From Aquabacterium sp. NJ1 (GTDB taxonomy: Bacteria; Pseudomonadota; Gammaproteobacteria; Burkholderiales; Burkholderiaceae_C): a DNA stretch of 64,000 nucleotides. Positions within the stretch are counted from its first letter, which is position 1; each line of letters begins with the position of its first letter. The position numbers were made by a program, and so were the translations under genes. Positions 34,272-42,784 of the stretch are shown in pieces. The stretch covers positions 2,666,001-2,730,000 of the forward strand of contig NZ_JRKM01000001.1 of the NCBI RefSeq assembly GCF_000768065.1, in the 5' to 3' direction. Under the pieces are notes generated by a model. It worked only from the letters and a program-made list of their open reading frames with translations, had not been told where the DNA came from and did not search any database.

Positions 34272-37200
34272 ATGAGCAGCCTGGCCCGCCCGCTGATCCA
34301 ACGTGCCCCCGATGTGCGCAGCGCGGCTGCGGCGCCGGTGCGCGTGCCCACCCCGGCGCCTGCACCAGCTCCGCAAGCCCAGCGGCCGGTGGTGCCGGCA
34401 GGCGTGAGCGTGTCGCAGCCGGGTGATGCGGGCGAGCGCGAGGCGGCGCGGGTCGCCAGCAAGGTGGTGAGCATGCCGGCGGCACCCCTGTCGGCCACGG
34501 CCGCGCGTTTCGCCGGGGCGGTGCCAGCGAGCAGGGGCGGGACGCTGGCGCAAGCAGGGGTGGCCGCGGTGGCGGGCCAGGGCCAGGTGGGCCCCCCCAC
34601 GCCGTATCCGTCGATGGGCGTCAGCGGGGGGCAAGCGCTGCCCGTGTCGGTGCGCCTCGACATGGAGCCGCGCCTCCATGCGGATTTTTCTGGCGTGCGT
34701 GTCCACGCAGACGAGGCTGCCGCCCTCAAGTGCCGTGAACTCAATGCCAAGGCCTTCACCACCGGCAACCAGATTTTCTTTGCGCGGGGTGCCTACCAGC
34801 CCGAGAGCAGCGAAGGCCGTGAGCTGCTGGCGCACGAGCTGGTCCACACCATCCAGCAAGGCGCCGCGCCGCAACAGCCCGAACCCGCGCTGGGTGGCGC
34901 ACCCGGTGCGGACGCGCGGCCTGCCCCCGCGCAAATCCAGCGCAGCCTGGACACCCGCGTGAACGAGCGCACCGGCTCCGGCATCCAGCGCCTGGGCATC
35001 GGCGACGCCATCGCCTACTTCGCGGACAAGGCCAACTTCATCCCCGGCTTTCGCATGCTGACCCTGATCCTGGGCTTCAACCCGATCACCGGGCAGGGCG
35101 TGGACCGCAATGCCGGCAACATCCTGCGCGCCGTGATCGAGCTGCTGCCCGGTGGCGCGCTGATCACGCAGGCGCTGGACAACCACGGCATCGTCGACCG
35201 CGTGGCCAACTGGGCGCAGCAGCAACTCGCCTCATTGGCCAGCATCGGCCAAAGCATCCGCCAGGCCGTGCGCAACTTCGTCGATGGCCTGAGCTGGCGC
35301 GACATCTTCAGCCTCGGCAGCCTGTGGGACCGCGCCGTGCGCCTGGTCACCGAGCCGGTCAACCAGGTGCTGGGTTTCGTGCGCGGGCTGGTGGGCGGCA
35401 TCATCACCCTGATCAAGGACGCCATCTTGCGGCCCATCGCGCGCCTGGCGCAGGGCACACGCGGCTACGACCTGCTGTGCGCCGTGCTGGGCTTCGACCC
35501 GGTCACGGGTGACGCGGTACCGCGCACGGCGGCCACCCTGATCGGTGGCTTCATGAAGCTCATCGGCCGCGAAGACATCTGGGAGAACATCCAGAAGGGC
35601 AACGCCGTGGCCCGCGCCTATGCCTGGTTCCAGGGCGCCGTGGCCGGCCTCATGGGCTTCGTGCAGCGCATCCCGCAGCTGTTCGTGCAGGCCTTCACCT
35701 CACTGGAGCTGGCCGACATCGTGCTGCTGCCGCGTGCCTTCATGCGCATCGCGGGTGTGTTCGGCAGCTTCATCGGGCAGTTCATTGGCTGGGCCGGTGA
35801 AACGGTGTGGAACCTGCTGGAGATCATCTTCTCGGTGGTGGCGCCGGGTGTGCTGGTCTACCTCAAGCGGGCGGCTGGGGCCTTGCGCACCATCCTCAAC
35901 AACCCCATCGGCTTCATCGGCAACCTGGTGCGCGCCGGCGTCACGGGCCTGCGCCAGTTCGCCACGCGTTTCATGACCCACCTGCGCGGTGCCATCATCG
36001 GCTGGCTGACGGGGGCACTGGCCGGCGCGGGCATCTACATCCCGCAGGCACTGAGCTTTGTCGAGATCCTCAAGTTCGTGACCAGCGTGCTGGGCCTGAC
36101 CTGGCAGACCATCCGCGAAAAACTCGTGAAGGCCACCAGCGAGACCGCCGTGCGCGCCATGGAAATGGGCGTGGACATTGTGGTGGCCCTGGTGACCGGC
36201 GGGCCAGCCGCCGCCTGGGGCCAGTTGATGGAGACCCTGGGCAACCTGCGCGAGATGGTGATGGAGCAGATCATCAGCTTCGTGTCGCGCCACATCGTGG
36301 AGGCCGCCATCGTCAAGCTGGTGAGCATGCTCAACCCGGCGGGTGCCTTCATCCAGGCCATCATCGCGATCTACAACACCATCATGTTCTTCATCGAGCG
36401 CATGAAGCAGATCGCGCAGGTCGCGGCGGCTGTCATCGACTCGATCGCCGCCATCGCCTCGGGCGCCATTGGTGCAGCCGCCAACAAGGTGGAGAGCACC
36501 CTGGCCGGCTTGCTCTCCCTGGCCATCAGCTTCCTGGCCCGGCTCATGGGCCTGGGCCGCATCAGCGATGCCATCCGCGATGTGGTCGAGCGCATCCGCG
36601 CACCGATCAACCGGGCGCTGGACCGCGTGGTGTTGTGGATCGTGAACCTGGCGCGCCGGGTGGTGGGGGCGGTCAAGGGCGCGGCGCAAAGCGTGCTCAA
36701 CTGGATGGGCATCCGCAAGCCCTTCAAGGGCGGCAACGCCACCCACCATGTCTACATCGAAGGCGAGGGGGCACAGCGCCGCGTGATGATGGCCTCCGAC
36801 CCGGGCGAGTACAAGAAGACCATCTCGGCCATCGACATCAAGCCCACGGACCCCAAGGTCAAGGAGAAGCAAAAGGCCAAGGCCGATGCGCTCAAGACAC
36901 TTGACAAGATCGACGACGCCATGAGCAAGGCCAGCAAGGGCGGGGCGGATGGCGCCAAGGCGGCCGAGCGCATTGACCCCTTGATGGGCGAGCTGGCCTT
37001 GCTGACCCCGCAGTTCATGACGGCGGCCCAGCAACAGGGGCAGGCCGACACACCCTTGTATGGCGGCACCGGCCCGGGCGGTTTTGGCGTGTCGGTGACG
37101 GTGGAGCGCGTCACCAAGGTCACGGCTTACCAGAAGCCCAACCCGCCCGCCAACCAGGACTGGGATGCATTGGCCAAACGCAAGGACGGCGGCACCACCT

Positions 37201-37844
37201 ACTACGTGCAGGGCCACCTGCTCAACGGCAAGCTGGGCGGCAGTGGCACCGATTGGCGCAACCTGGCTGCGCTGACCCAGGCCACCAACAACCGCAGTGC
37301 CTTGTCCATGATGCGGGCCTTCGAGAACGACACGCGCCAGGCCGTGGAAAAAGGCCAGACCTTGAGCATCTCGGTGACCATGAGTTACGGCCACCCCTTG
37401 CGCCAGGCCGCCATCGACAAGGTCAAGAAGGGCTGGACACCGAAGAGCGAGGCCCAGGACATCGCCGACATCATCAAGGCCGAGGCCCATGCCGCCAAGA
37501 ACGTGAGCTGTGTGGCGCAGGTGATCGCAGACGATGGTTCACGCACGGCCTTCAAGAGCGCTTCGGTGAGCAACGTCATTGACACCAATCTGGACCACTA
37601 CTCCCTGGGTGGCGACCCGCGCAAGCCGCTGGACCTCAACAGCGCCTCTGCCACCGCCTTGCGCACCTTGGTGGGCGTGACGGCACCCATGGCCGCGGTG
37701 ATCGAGAAACTGCGCAAGCAAGCGCCCTTCAAGGACCGCGATGACGTGCAGGCCCGCCTGTGTACCGAACTGGGCGACGACAAGGGCAAGAAGCTGTGGC
37801 ACGCCATGGTGAGCACGGCGGGCATCAGCATCCGTTGCGAGTGA
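34272..37844 (+). CDS. eCIS-core (DUF4157) effector candidate with nuclease-like and HhH regions
   Basis: 1190 residues. Residues 1-118 are Pro/Ala-rich and disordered-looking. About 119-198 form the eCIS core/DUF4157 domain with an intact HELVH zinc motif (188-192). A long hydrophobic, helical middle (about 235-820) contains two related segments (LGFNPITGQGVDRNA and LGFDPVTGDAVPRTA). Near residue 981 VQGHLLNGKLGGSGTDWRNL followed by ALTQATNN resembles ββα-metal DNA/RNA non-specific endonucleases (His982 candidate catalytic). Residues about 1120-1185 (LDLNSASATALRTLVGV, KLRKQAPFKDRDDV) look like a ComEA-type helix-hairpin-helix DNA-binding domain. DUF4157 marks eCIS cargo. It lies 13 bp after the ATPase gene. 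Confidence 0.82.
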   Translation: MSSLARPLIQRAPDVRSAAAAPVRVPTPAPAPAPQAQRPVVPAGVSVSQPGDAGEREAARVASKVVSMPAAPLSATAARFAGAVPASRGGTLAQAGVAAVAGQGQVGPPTPYPSMGVSGGQALPVSVRLDMEPRLHADFSGVRVHADEAAALKCRELNAKAFTTGNQIFFARGAYQPESSEGRELLAHELVHTIQQGAAPQQPEPALGGAPGADARPAPAQIQRSLDTRVNERTGSGIQRLGIGDAIAYFADKANFIPGFRMLTLILGFNPITGQGVDRNAGNILRAVIELLPGGALITQALDNHGIVDRVANWAQQQLASLASIGQSIRQAVRNFVDGLSWRDIFSLGSLWDRAVRLVTEPVNQVLGFVRGLVGGIITLIKDAILRPIARLAQGTRGYDLLCAVLGFDPVTGDAVPRTAATLIGGFMKLIGREDIWENIQKGNAVARAYAWFQGAVAGLMGFVQRIPQLFVQAFTSLELADIVLLPRAFMRIAGVFGSFIGQFIGWAGETVWNLLEIIFSVVAPGVLVYLKRAAGALRTILNNPIGFIGNLVRAGVTGLRQFATRFMTHLRGAIIGWLTGALAGAGIYIPQALSFVEILKFVTSVLGLTWQTIREKLVKATSETAVRAMEMGVDIVVALVTGGPAAAWGQLMETLGNLREMVMEQIISFVSRHIVEAAIVKLVSMLNPAGAFIQAIIAIYNTIMFFIERMKQIAQVAAAVIDSIAAIASGAIGAAANKVESTLAGLLSLAISFLARLMGLGRISDAIRDVVERIRAPINRALDRVVLWIVNLARRVVGAVKGAAQSVLNWMGIRKPFKGGNATHHVYIEGEGAQRRVMMASDPGEYKKTISAIDIKPTDPKVKEKQKAKADALKTLDKIDDAMSKASKGGADGAKAAERIDPLMGELALLTPQFMTAAQQQGQADTPLYGGTGPGGFGVSVTVERVTKVTAYQKPNPPANQDWDALAKRKDGGTTYYVQGHLLNGKLGGSGTDWRNLAALTQATNNRSALSMMRAFENDTRQAVEKGQTLSISVTMSYGHPLRQAAIDKVKKGWTPKSEAQDIADIIKAEAHAAKNVSCVAQVIADDGSRTAFKSASVSNVIDTNLDHYSLGGDPRKPLDLNSASATALRTLVGVTAPMAAVIEKLRKQAPFKDRDDVQARLCTELGDDKGKKLWHAMVSTAGISIRCE

Positions 37845-37860
37845 ACAAGGCAGGTCGATG

Positions 37861-38334
37861 ATGAGCGAACAGCACGACGCACAACACGAAGCGGTACCCA
37901 CCGACGAGCGCGGCCAGGGCTTTCCGCAGATCCTGCACGACCGCGCCCGTGTCTCGACCGAAGAGCTGGTCAGGCTGCTGTTGACCTTGTCCACCGCCGG
38001 TGTGGGCGTCTTCTTCATGGCCTTGACCGGCAAGAGCGACCCACCCTTGACACCACGCCAGGAAGTGGCGGTGCTCGTGGCGCTGGTGGCCATGTGTGCG
38101 GCAACCCTGTGCGGCATGCTCAGCTGGTTTGCCGATGGCCGCCGCAACTACCTGTGGGCCACCGCGCTGCAGACCAAGAAGAACCTCAAGGGTGACCCTC
38201 GCGATCAGTTGTTCGTGCGGCGGGACTTCTGGCTGGATCTGGCCCGGCGCGCGTATCAACTGCTGATGATCCTGTTTGCGGTGGGCATCGTGGCCTCGCT
38301 GATCTACCTGGTGTGCCGTGTGCTCAACTGGTGA
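37861..38334 (+). CDS. Small membrane protein after the effector, 157 aa
   Basis: A soluble N-terminus of about 35 residues precedes hydrophobic helices at about 38-55 (LVRLLLTLSTAGVGVFFMAL), 67-92 (EVAVLVALVAMCAATLCGML) and 128-152 (LLMILFAVGIVASLIYLVC). The second of two adjacent ATGs is used because AAGGCAGG is better spaced from it. Lying 16 bp behind the effector gene, it could be immunity, a release factor or a membrane anchor for assembly; nothing in the sequence decides. Confidence 0.65.
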   Translation: MSEQHDAQHEAVPTDERGQGFPQILHDRARVSTEELVRLLLTLSTAGVGVFFMALTGKSDPPLTPRQEVAVLVALVAMCAATLCGMLSWFADGRRNYLWATALQTKKNLKGDPRDQLFVRRDFWLDLARRAYQLLMILFAVGIVASLIYLVCRVLNW

Positions 38335-38457
38335 GGGCGGGCATCCAGGGGCATGTCAGGGGGGCGATCGCGAGGGGCATCTGATAGAGTCCGGCGCATC
38401 CTGACGCCTGGCGCGCATGGCCTGCATGGGCCGCCGGCGTTGCCCGTCTGGTTCGCC

Positions 38458-40467
38458 ATGAAAAAGCACAAGCCCTCCGTCCCTGCCAGCTTGCCGCGCG
38501 AAGAAGCGCAGCAACTGGTCAACCTGTTCAATGCCGGTCGCTACGCAGACGTCGAGTTGCGCGCCCGCTTGCTGGTGGACCTGTACCCCACCGCGCCCTT
38601 TGCCTGGAAGATCCTGGGCACCGTGCTGCTGGTGCAAGGCAAGGACGGCTTGAAGGCGTTGCAAAAGACGGTGGCCTTGCTGCCCACCGACCCGGAAGCC
38701 CACAGCAACCTGGGCAATATGTACAAGGCCCTGGGCCGCTTTGAAGAGGCCGCAGCCAGCCACCAGCAGGCGATCCAGCTCAAGCCGGATCATGCGCTGG
38801 CGCATTACAACCTCGGTATCGTTTTGCGTGATCTGGGGCGTCCGGCCGATGCCGTGGTGAGCTTTCGCCAGGCGATCAAGCTCAAGCCCGATTTCACGGA
38901 CGCGTACTTCAACCTCGGTATTGCCCTGACGGACCTGGATCGCTTCGAGGAAGCCGCAGCCAGCTACCGTCAGGCCCTGGCTTTGCAACCCAAGTTTCTG
39001 GGCGCGCATTGCAACCTGGGCATCGTGCTCAAGGACATGGGCCGGTATGACGAGGCCGTGGCCGCCTTCCAGCGCCTGCTCGAACTCAAGCCCGATGACG
39101 CCGCCGCGCACAACAACCTGGGCAACCTGCTCAAGGACCTGGGGCGGCTGGATGAGGCTGCTGCGCACTGCCGCGAAGCGCTCAAGCTCAAGCCCGACTA
39201 CAACGAAGCGACCAGCAACCTGCTGTTTGCACTCAACTACGTGGCCGGCCAGCAGCCCGATGTCTTGCTGAACGAAGCCAAGGCGTATGGCGAGCGCGTT
39301 GCCCGCGGCGTCCAGCCCTACACCAGCTGGCCCAACACGCGGGATGCCGCGCGCCCGCTGCGCGTCGGCCTGGTGTCTGGCGACCTCAACCAGCACCCGG
39401 TGGGCTTCTTCATGGAAGGCGTGTTGAAGGCCCTGTCTGCGCAGGATGGGGCCCGAGCAGCCGGCCGCTTGAGCCTGCACGCTTATGCCACACAGGCCCG
39501 CCGTGATGCGCTGACCGAGCGCCTGCAAGCCTGTTGCGACAGCTGGTGCGTCGCCGCCGGCTTGTCTGACCAGGCGCTGGCCGAGCGCATCCGCGCCGAC
39601 GGCATCGACATCCTGGTCGATCTGTCAGGCCACACGGCTTACAACCGCCTGCCCATGTTCGCGCTCAAGCCCGCACCGGTGCAGGTGAGCTGGCTGGGCT
39701 ACTTCGCGACCACGGGCGTGGCCGCCATCGACTACCTGCTGGCCGACCCATGGACGGTGCCGCACGCGCACGAGGCGCATTTCACCGAGCAGATCTGGCG
39801 CCTGCCCGAGACGCGCATGTGCTTCACGCCGCCCGATGCGGATGTGCCCGTGGCGCCGCTGCCGGCTTTGAACCAAGGCCACATCACCTTTGGCTGCTTC
39901 AACAACATCACCAAGCTCAATGACGAGGTGGTGGCTTTGTGGGCCCGCGTGCTCAAGGCGGTGGAGGGCAGCCGCCTGATGCTCAAGGCCAAGCAGCTGG
40001 ACGAGGCCTCGGTGAAACAAGGCTTGCTGAGCCGCTTCGAGGCCCAGGGCATCGACCCGCAGCGGCTGACGCTGGCGGGACGATCGCCGCGTGCCGAGTA
40101 CCTGGCAGCCTATGGCGAGGTCGACATCGGCCTGGACCCTTTCCCCTTCACGGGCGGCACGACCAGCGCCGAGAGCCTGTGGATGGGCGTGCCGGTGCTC
40201 ACGCTGGATGGCGACCGGCTGGTGTCGCGGCAAGGCGTGGGTTTGATGATGAACGCGAGTCTGGCTGATTGGGTGGCCCGTGACGCGGACGATTACGTGG
40301 CCAAGGCCGTGGCGCATGCGGCCGATGTACCGGCCTTGGCGGCGCTGCGAGCCGGCCTGCGCCAGCAGGTGTTGGCGTCACCGGTGTTTGATGGTGAGCG
40401 CTTTGCGCGCCACCTGGAGTCGGCGTTGCGCGGCATGTGGCTCAAGTGGTGTGAGAACAAGGTTTGA
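38458..40467 (+). CDS. TPR/O-GlcNAc transferase-like (SPINDLY family) protein
   Basis: 669 residues. About six tetratricopeptide repeats (residues 75-260, e.g. AHSNLGNMYKALGRFEEAAA, AHNNLGNLLKDLGRLDEAAA) are followed by a glycosyltransferase-41 domain (RPLRVGLVSGDLNQHPVGFF, VSWLGYFATTGVAAIDYLLA, GLDPFPFTGGTTSAESLWMG). The family transfers GlcNAc or another sugar from a UDP/GDP donor to Ser/Thr; bacterial targets are mostly unknown. It is co-directional with the eCIS operon but 123 bp downstream and may have its own promoter. Confidence 0.88.
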   Translation: MKKHKPSVPASLPREEAQQLVNLFNAGRYADVELRARLLVDLYPTAPFAWKILGTVLLVQGKDGLKALQKTVALLPTDPEAHSNLGNMYKALGRFEEAAASHQQAIQLKPDHALAHYNLGIVLRDLGRPADAVVSFRQAIKLKPDFTDAYFNLGIALTDLDRFEEAAASYRQALALQPKFLGAHCNLGIVLKDMGRYDEAVAAFQRLLELKPDDAAAHNNLGNLLKDLGRLDEAAAHCREALKLKPDYNEATSNLLFALNYVAGQQPDVLLNEAKAYGERVARGVQPYTSWPNTRDAARPLRVGLVSGDLNQHPVGFFMEGVLKALSAQDGARAAGRLSLHAYATQARRDALTERLQACCDSWCVAAGLSDQALAERIRADGIDILVDLSGHTAYNRLPMFALKPAPVQVSWLGYFATTGVAAIDYLLADPWTVPHAHEAHFTEQIWRLPETRMCFTPPDADVPVAPLPALNQGHITFGCFNNITKLNDEVVALWARVLKAVEGSRLMLKAKQLDEASVKQGLLSRFEAQGIDPQRLTLAGRSPRAEYLAAYGEVDIGLDPFPFTGGTTSAESLWMGVPVLTLDGDRLVSRQGVGLMMNASLADWVARDADDYVAKAVAHAADVPALAALRAGLRQQVLASPVFDGERFARHLESALRGMWLKWCENKV

Positions 40468-40473
40468 CGACAG

Positions 40474-41028
40474 ATGACTGACGATGCCGTGCCTGTAGTG
40501 CCTCCCGCTTCGACGGTGGCCCCCAATCGCTTTGCGCGGTTGTTGAGCAAACTGGAGCGCTTGCCGCCCGCCTGGCGTTTGAAGCTGGTGGGTTTCGGGT
40601 TTGGGCTGAACACGCCTTACTTCCGCACCAACCGCTGCCGCATCCTGAAGCTGGAGCCGCATCGGGTGACGGTGGGCATCAAGCTGGCGCGGCGGGTGCG
40701 CAACCATGTGGGGGGCATCCACGCGGTGGCGGCCACGCTGGCGGCGGAGTACGCCAGTGGGCTGCTGGTGGGGCAGCATGTGCCGGACGATGCCATCGTG
40801 GTGGTGAAGACGATTCATGTGGAGTTGCGCAAGCCCAATCGGGGGCATGTGCGGGCCACGGCGAGTTTGACGCCGCCTGAGACGCAGCTCATGGGGATGG
40901 AGCCCAAGGGGAGCTTGAAGGTGCCGATCACGATTGAGGATGCGAAGGGGCAGACGCCGATCACGGGCTATATGGAGATGGCCTGGTTGCCCAAGAAGCG
41001 TAAGCCTGAGGCTGAGGCGAGCAAGTAG
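40474..41028 (+). CDS. DUF4442 hotdog-fold (thioesterase-like) protein
   Basis: 184 residues. The central helix HVGGIHAVAATLAAEYASGL followed by β-strands (AIVVVKTIHVELRKPNRGHV) is the DUF4442/YiiD-type hotdog pattern associated with acyl-CoA thioester hydrolysis. Substrate unknown. Only 6 bp separate it from the glycosyltransferase gene, so they are likely co-transcribed. The end is basic (KKRKPEAEASK). Confidence 0.8.
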   Translation: MTDDAVPVVPPASTVAPNRFARLLSKLERLPPAWRLKLVGFGFGLNTPYFRTNRCRILKLEPHRVTVGIKLARRVRNHVGGIHAVAATLAAEYASGLLVGQHVPDDAIVVVKTIHVELRKPNRGHVRATASLTPPETQLMGMEPKGSLKVPITIEDAKGQTPITGYMEMAWLPKKRKPEAEASK

Positions 41029-41099
41029 CGTTGGGTGCTGTTGCTGTTGCTGTATGCGTGCGGGATGGGGGGGCGATTTGGCGGGGGAGCGCGGGGCGC

Positions 41100-41323
41100 G
41101 GCTGAGGTGGCATGCGGCTGGGCTTCATTGTTGACGGTCCTGCCGCAGGCAGGACTGCCCTGCGATGCTCGTGACAAGGTGGGGCCCTCTAACTCGCTAC
41201 GCGGCTGCGCCGCTGCGCTCAAACATATCGGGCCAGTTAGATGACGAAGCACGCTGCGCGTGCCCACCTCGCCACTGCGCTTCTCGGCGCCAACAAGGCG
41301 CCCCGCCACATGCCACCTCAGCC
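41100..41323 (+). repeat. Structured ~225-bp element, copy A
   Basis: Bounded by a perfect 15-bp terminal inverted repeat (GGCTGAGGTGGCATG / CATGCCACCTCAGCC). Internal stems in order: GTCCTGCC-GCA-GGCAGGAC (41137-41155), GCGGC-TGC-GCCGC (41201-41213), GCACGC-TGC-GCGTGC (41249-41263) and GGCGCC-AACAA-GGCGCC (41286-41302), plus a longer-range pairing AGGTGG/CCACCT. The other three copies keep the same architecture. It could be a non-autonomous mobile element or a structured RNA. Confidence 0.75.
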
Positions 41324-41394
41324 TGTTTCGCCCCGCTTGTGTGTCGCTAAGGTTGGCCATGCACGCGACGAACCGCGTGCATGAACAATGATCG

Positions 41395-41454
41395 TGGCAA
41401 TGGCAATGGCAATGGCAATGGCAATGGCAATGGCAATGGCAATGGCAACGGCAA
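41395..41454. repeat. Hexanucleotide microsatellite (TGGCAA)9
   Basis: Nine perfect TGGCAA units (41395-41448) and one degenerate CGGCAA. It lies between element copies A and B and is not inside a credible gene. Such a tract is expected to change length by slipped-strand replication. Confidence 0.9.
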
Positions 41455-41533
41455 CCCAAGCCTTGTGCCGTGACGCTTGATTCGTGCTGACGCCAGGACG
41501 ACGGCCTTGGCGTGTCACGAGCAAGGTGGAAAA

Positions 41534-41760
41534 GGGTTGAGCCGGTAGTGGGCTGGGCGCCTTGGTGACGCCGAGCACCGCAGCAATGGGTTTGGCGCGC
41601 GTGAGCGCGCTTCGTCATCTGACTGGCCCGATATGTTTGAACGGAGCGGCGTAGCCGCGTAGTGAGTTGGAGGGCCCAAACCCATTGCGAGGCGCGCAGG
41701 GGAGTCCTGCCTGTGGCAGGACCGTCAACAATGAAGCCTGGCCCACTACCGGCTCAGCCC
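41534..41760 (-). repeat. Structured ~225-bp element, copy B
   Basis: Inverse orientation to copy A. The terminal inverted repeat is 20 bp with one mismatch (GGGTTGAGCCGGTAGTGGGC at the left). An inner perfect stem CAATGGGTTTGG / CCAAACCCATTG (41584-41595, 41676-41687) encloses the GCGGC and GCGCG hairpins. The GTCCTGCC-TGT-GGCAGGAC hairpin is retained. The stretch 41581-41704 is almost identical to copy D, 20 kb away. Confidence 0.75.
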
Positions 41761-41846
41761 CCACCTTGCGCCGCCCCGACAAAGCGCCCCAACCGCAGCA
41801 TGCAACCAAGCAGCACACGCAACTGGGCATCCTATGCAACCAGCCA

Positions 41847-42746
41847 TCAACCACCCGAAGTACCCTGCCCCTGGTACATCCGGATGATCGAAGAAAAGTC
41901 CAGCTTGCCCTGTCCCTGCTGGCTCCACGCCTGGTACAGCTGCTGCGCCAGCGCCCCCAGCATCAAAGGCTGATGCGCCCCCTTGGCCGCATCCGTCGCC
42001 AGCCCCAGATCCTTGAGCATCAAGTCCACCCCGAAGCCACCGCTGTAGCCGCGTGACGCCGGCACCCCCTCCATCACCCCCGGGAACGGGTTGTAGGTGT
42101 CCGCACTCCAGCAACGCCCTGAAGACGTGTTGATGATCCCCGCCAGCACCTTCGCATCAATGGCCAGCGACGCACCCAGCGTCATCGCCTCCGACACCCC
42201 GATCATCGAAATCGCCAGCAGCAGGTTGTTGCAGATCTTGGCCACCTGCCCCGTGCCCGTGCCACCGCAATGCACGATGTTCTTGCCCATGGCCTGCAAC
42301 ACCGGCTGCGCCTGCGCAAACAAGGCGTCACTGGCGCCCACCATGAAAGTCAGCGTGCCAGCCGCCGCCCCACCCGTGCCGCCCGATACCGGCGCATCCG
42401 CAAATGGGTTGCCCTGCGCAGTACAACGCTCGGCCAGGCGGCGTGCGGTGGCCGGGTCAATGGTGCTGCAGTCCACGATGGGCACGCCCTTCTGGGCGCC
42501 CGACAACACACCTTGCAGCCCCGTCAACACGGCTTCCACATGCGCAGACGCCGGCAGCATCGTCAGCACGAATGCGGCCTCACGAGCCGCCTCGGCAGGC
42601 GAAGCCGCAGACAAGGCCCCCTCGCCCACCAGCCCCGCCACCGCCTCCTTGTTGAGGTCGAACACGGTGACCGCGTGGCCGGCCTTGAGAAGGTTGCGGG
42701 CCATGGGCCCACCCATGTTGCCCAGGCCGATGAAGGCGATGTTCAT
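41847..42746 (-). CDS. mmsB: 3-hydroxyisobutyrate dehydrogenase
   Basis: 299 residues. The NAD-binding start MNIAFIGLGNMGGPMARNLL and the FADAPVSGGTGGAAAGTLTF substrate motif are typical of the 3-hydroxyisobutyrate dehydrogenase family; a conserved catalytic Lys is expected in GQVAKICNNLLLA. It oxidises 3-hydroxyisobutyrate to methylmalonate semialdehyde in valine breakdown, feeding the MmsA enzyme encoded just upstream (38 bp gap). An 11-codon upstream extension is possible but lacks homology. Confidence 0.92.
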   Translation of the reverse strand: MNIAFIGLGNMGGPMARNLLKAGHAVTVFDLNKEAVAGLVGEGALSAASPAEAAREAAFVLTMLPASAHVEAVLTGLQGVLSGAQKGVPIVDCSTIDPATARRLAERCTAQGNPFADAPVSGGTGGAAAGTLTFMVGASDALFAQAQPVLQAMGKNIVHCGGTGTGQVAKICNNLLLAISMIGVSEAMTLGASLAIDAKVLAGIINTSSGRCWSADTYNPFPGVMEGVPASRGYSGGFGVDLMLKDLGLATDAAKGAHQPLMLGALAQQLYQAWSQQGQGKLDFSSIIRMYQGQGTSGG

Positions 42747-42784
42747 GCTGCTCGTTTCCTTGTCTGACTTGCGGGCCAAGCGCT

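Larger units (their letters stand above)
41029..41846. other. Gene-free region with two inverted element copies and a microsatellite
   Basis: No credible gene. It contains two copies of the ~225-bp structured repeat in opposite orientation, a (TGGCAA) tandem repeat between them, and a G-rich stretch (41061-41100, four G-runs) after the DUF4442 gene. Reading frames here are interrupted or low-complexity (for example His/Cys repeats on the minus strand) and are not proteins. Confidence 0.7.

Noticed and set aside
14091..38334. Prophage or type VI secretion interpretation of the contractile genes
   Set aside because: There are no terminase, portal, capsid, integrase or lysis genes, and no TssJLM membrane complex or ClpV. 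DUF4255, DUF5908, the eCIS tape measure and the DUF4157 cargo point to eCIS.
41100..41323. Insertion sequence
   Set aside because: Terminal inverted repeats are present, but the element is only ~225 bp, encodes no protein and no transposase lies nearby.
41395..41454. Possible CRISPR-like repeat
   Set aside because: It is a simple contiguous hexamer array with no spacers and no cas genes.
40968..41618. Minus-strand frame with a Cys-His repeat
   Set aside because: The repeat comes from translating the TGGCAA microsatellite; the frame spans element copy A and the end of the DUF4442 gene.
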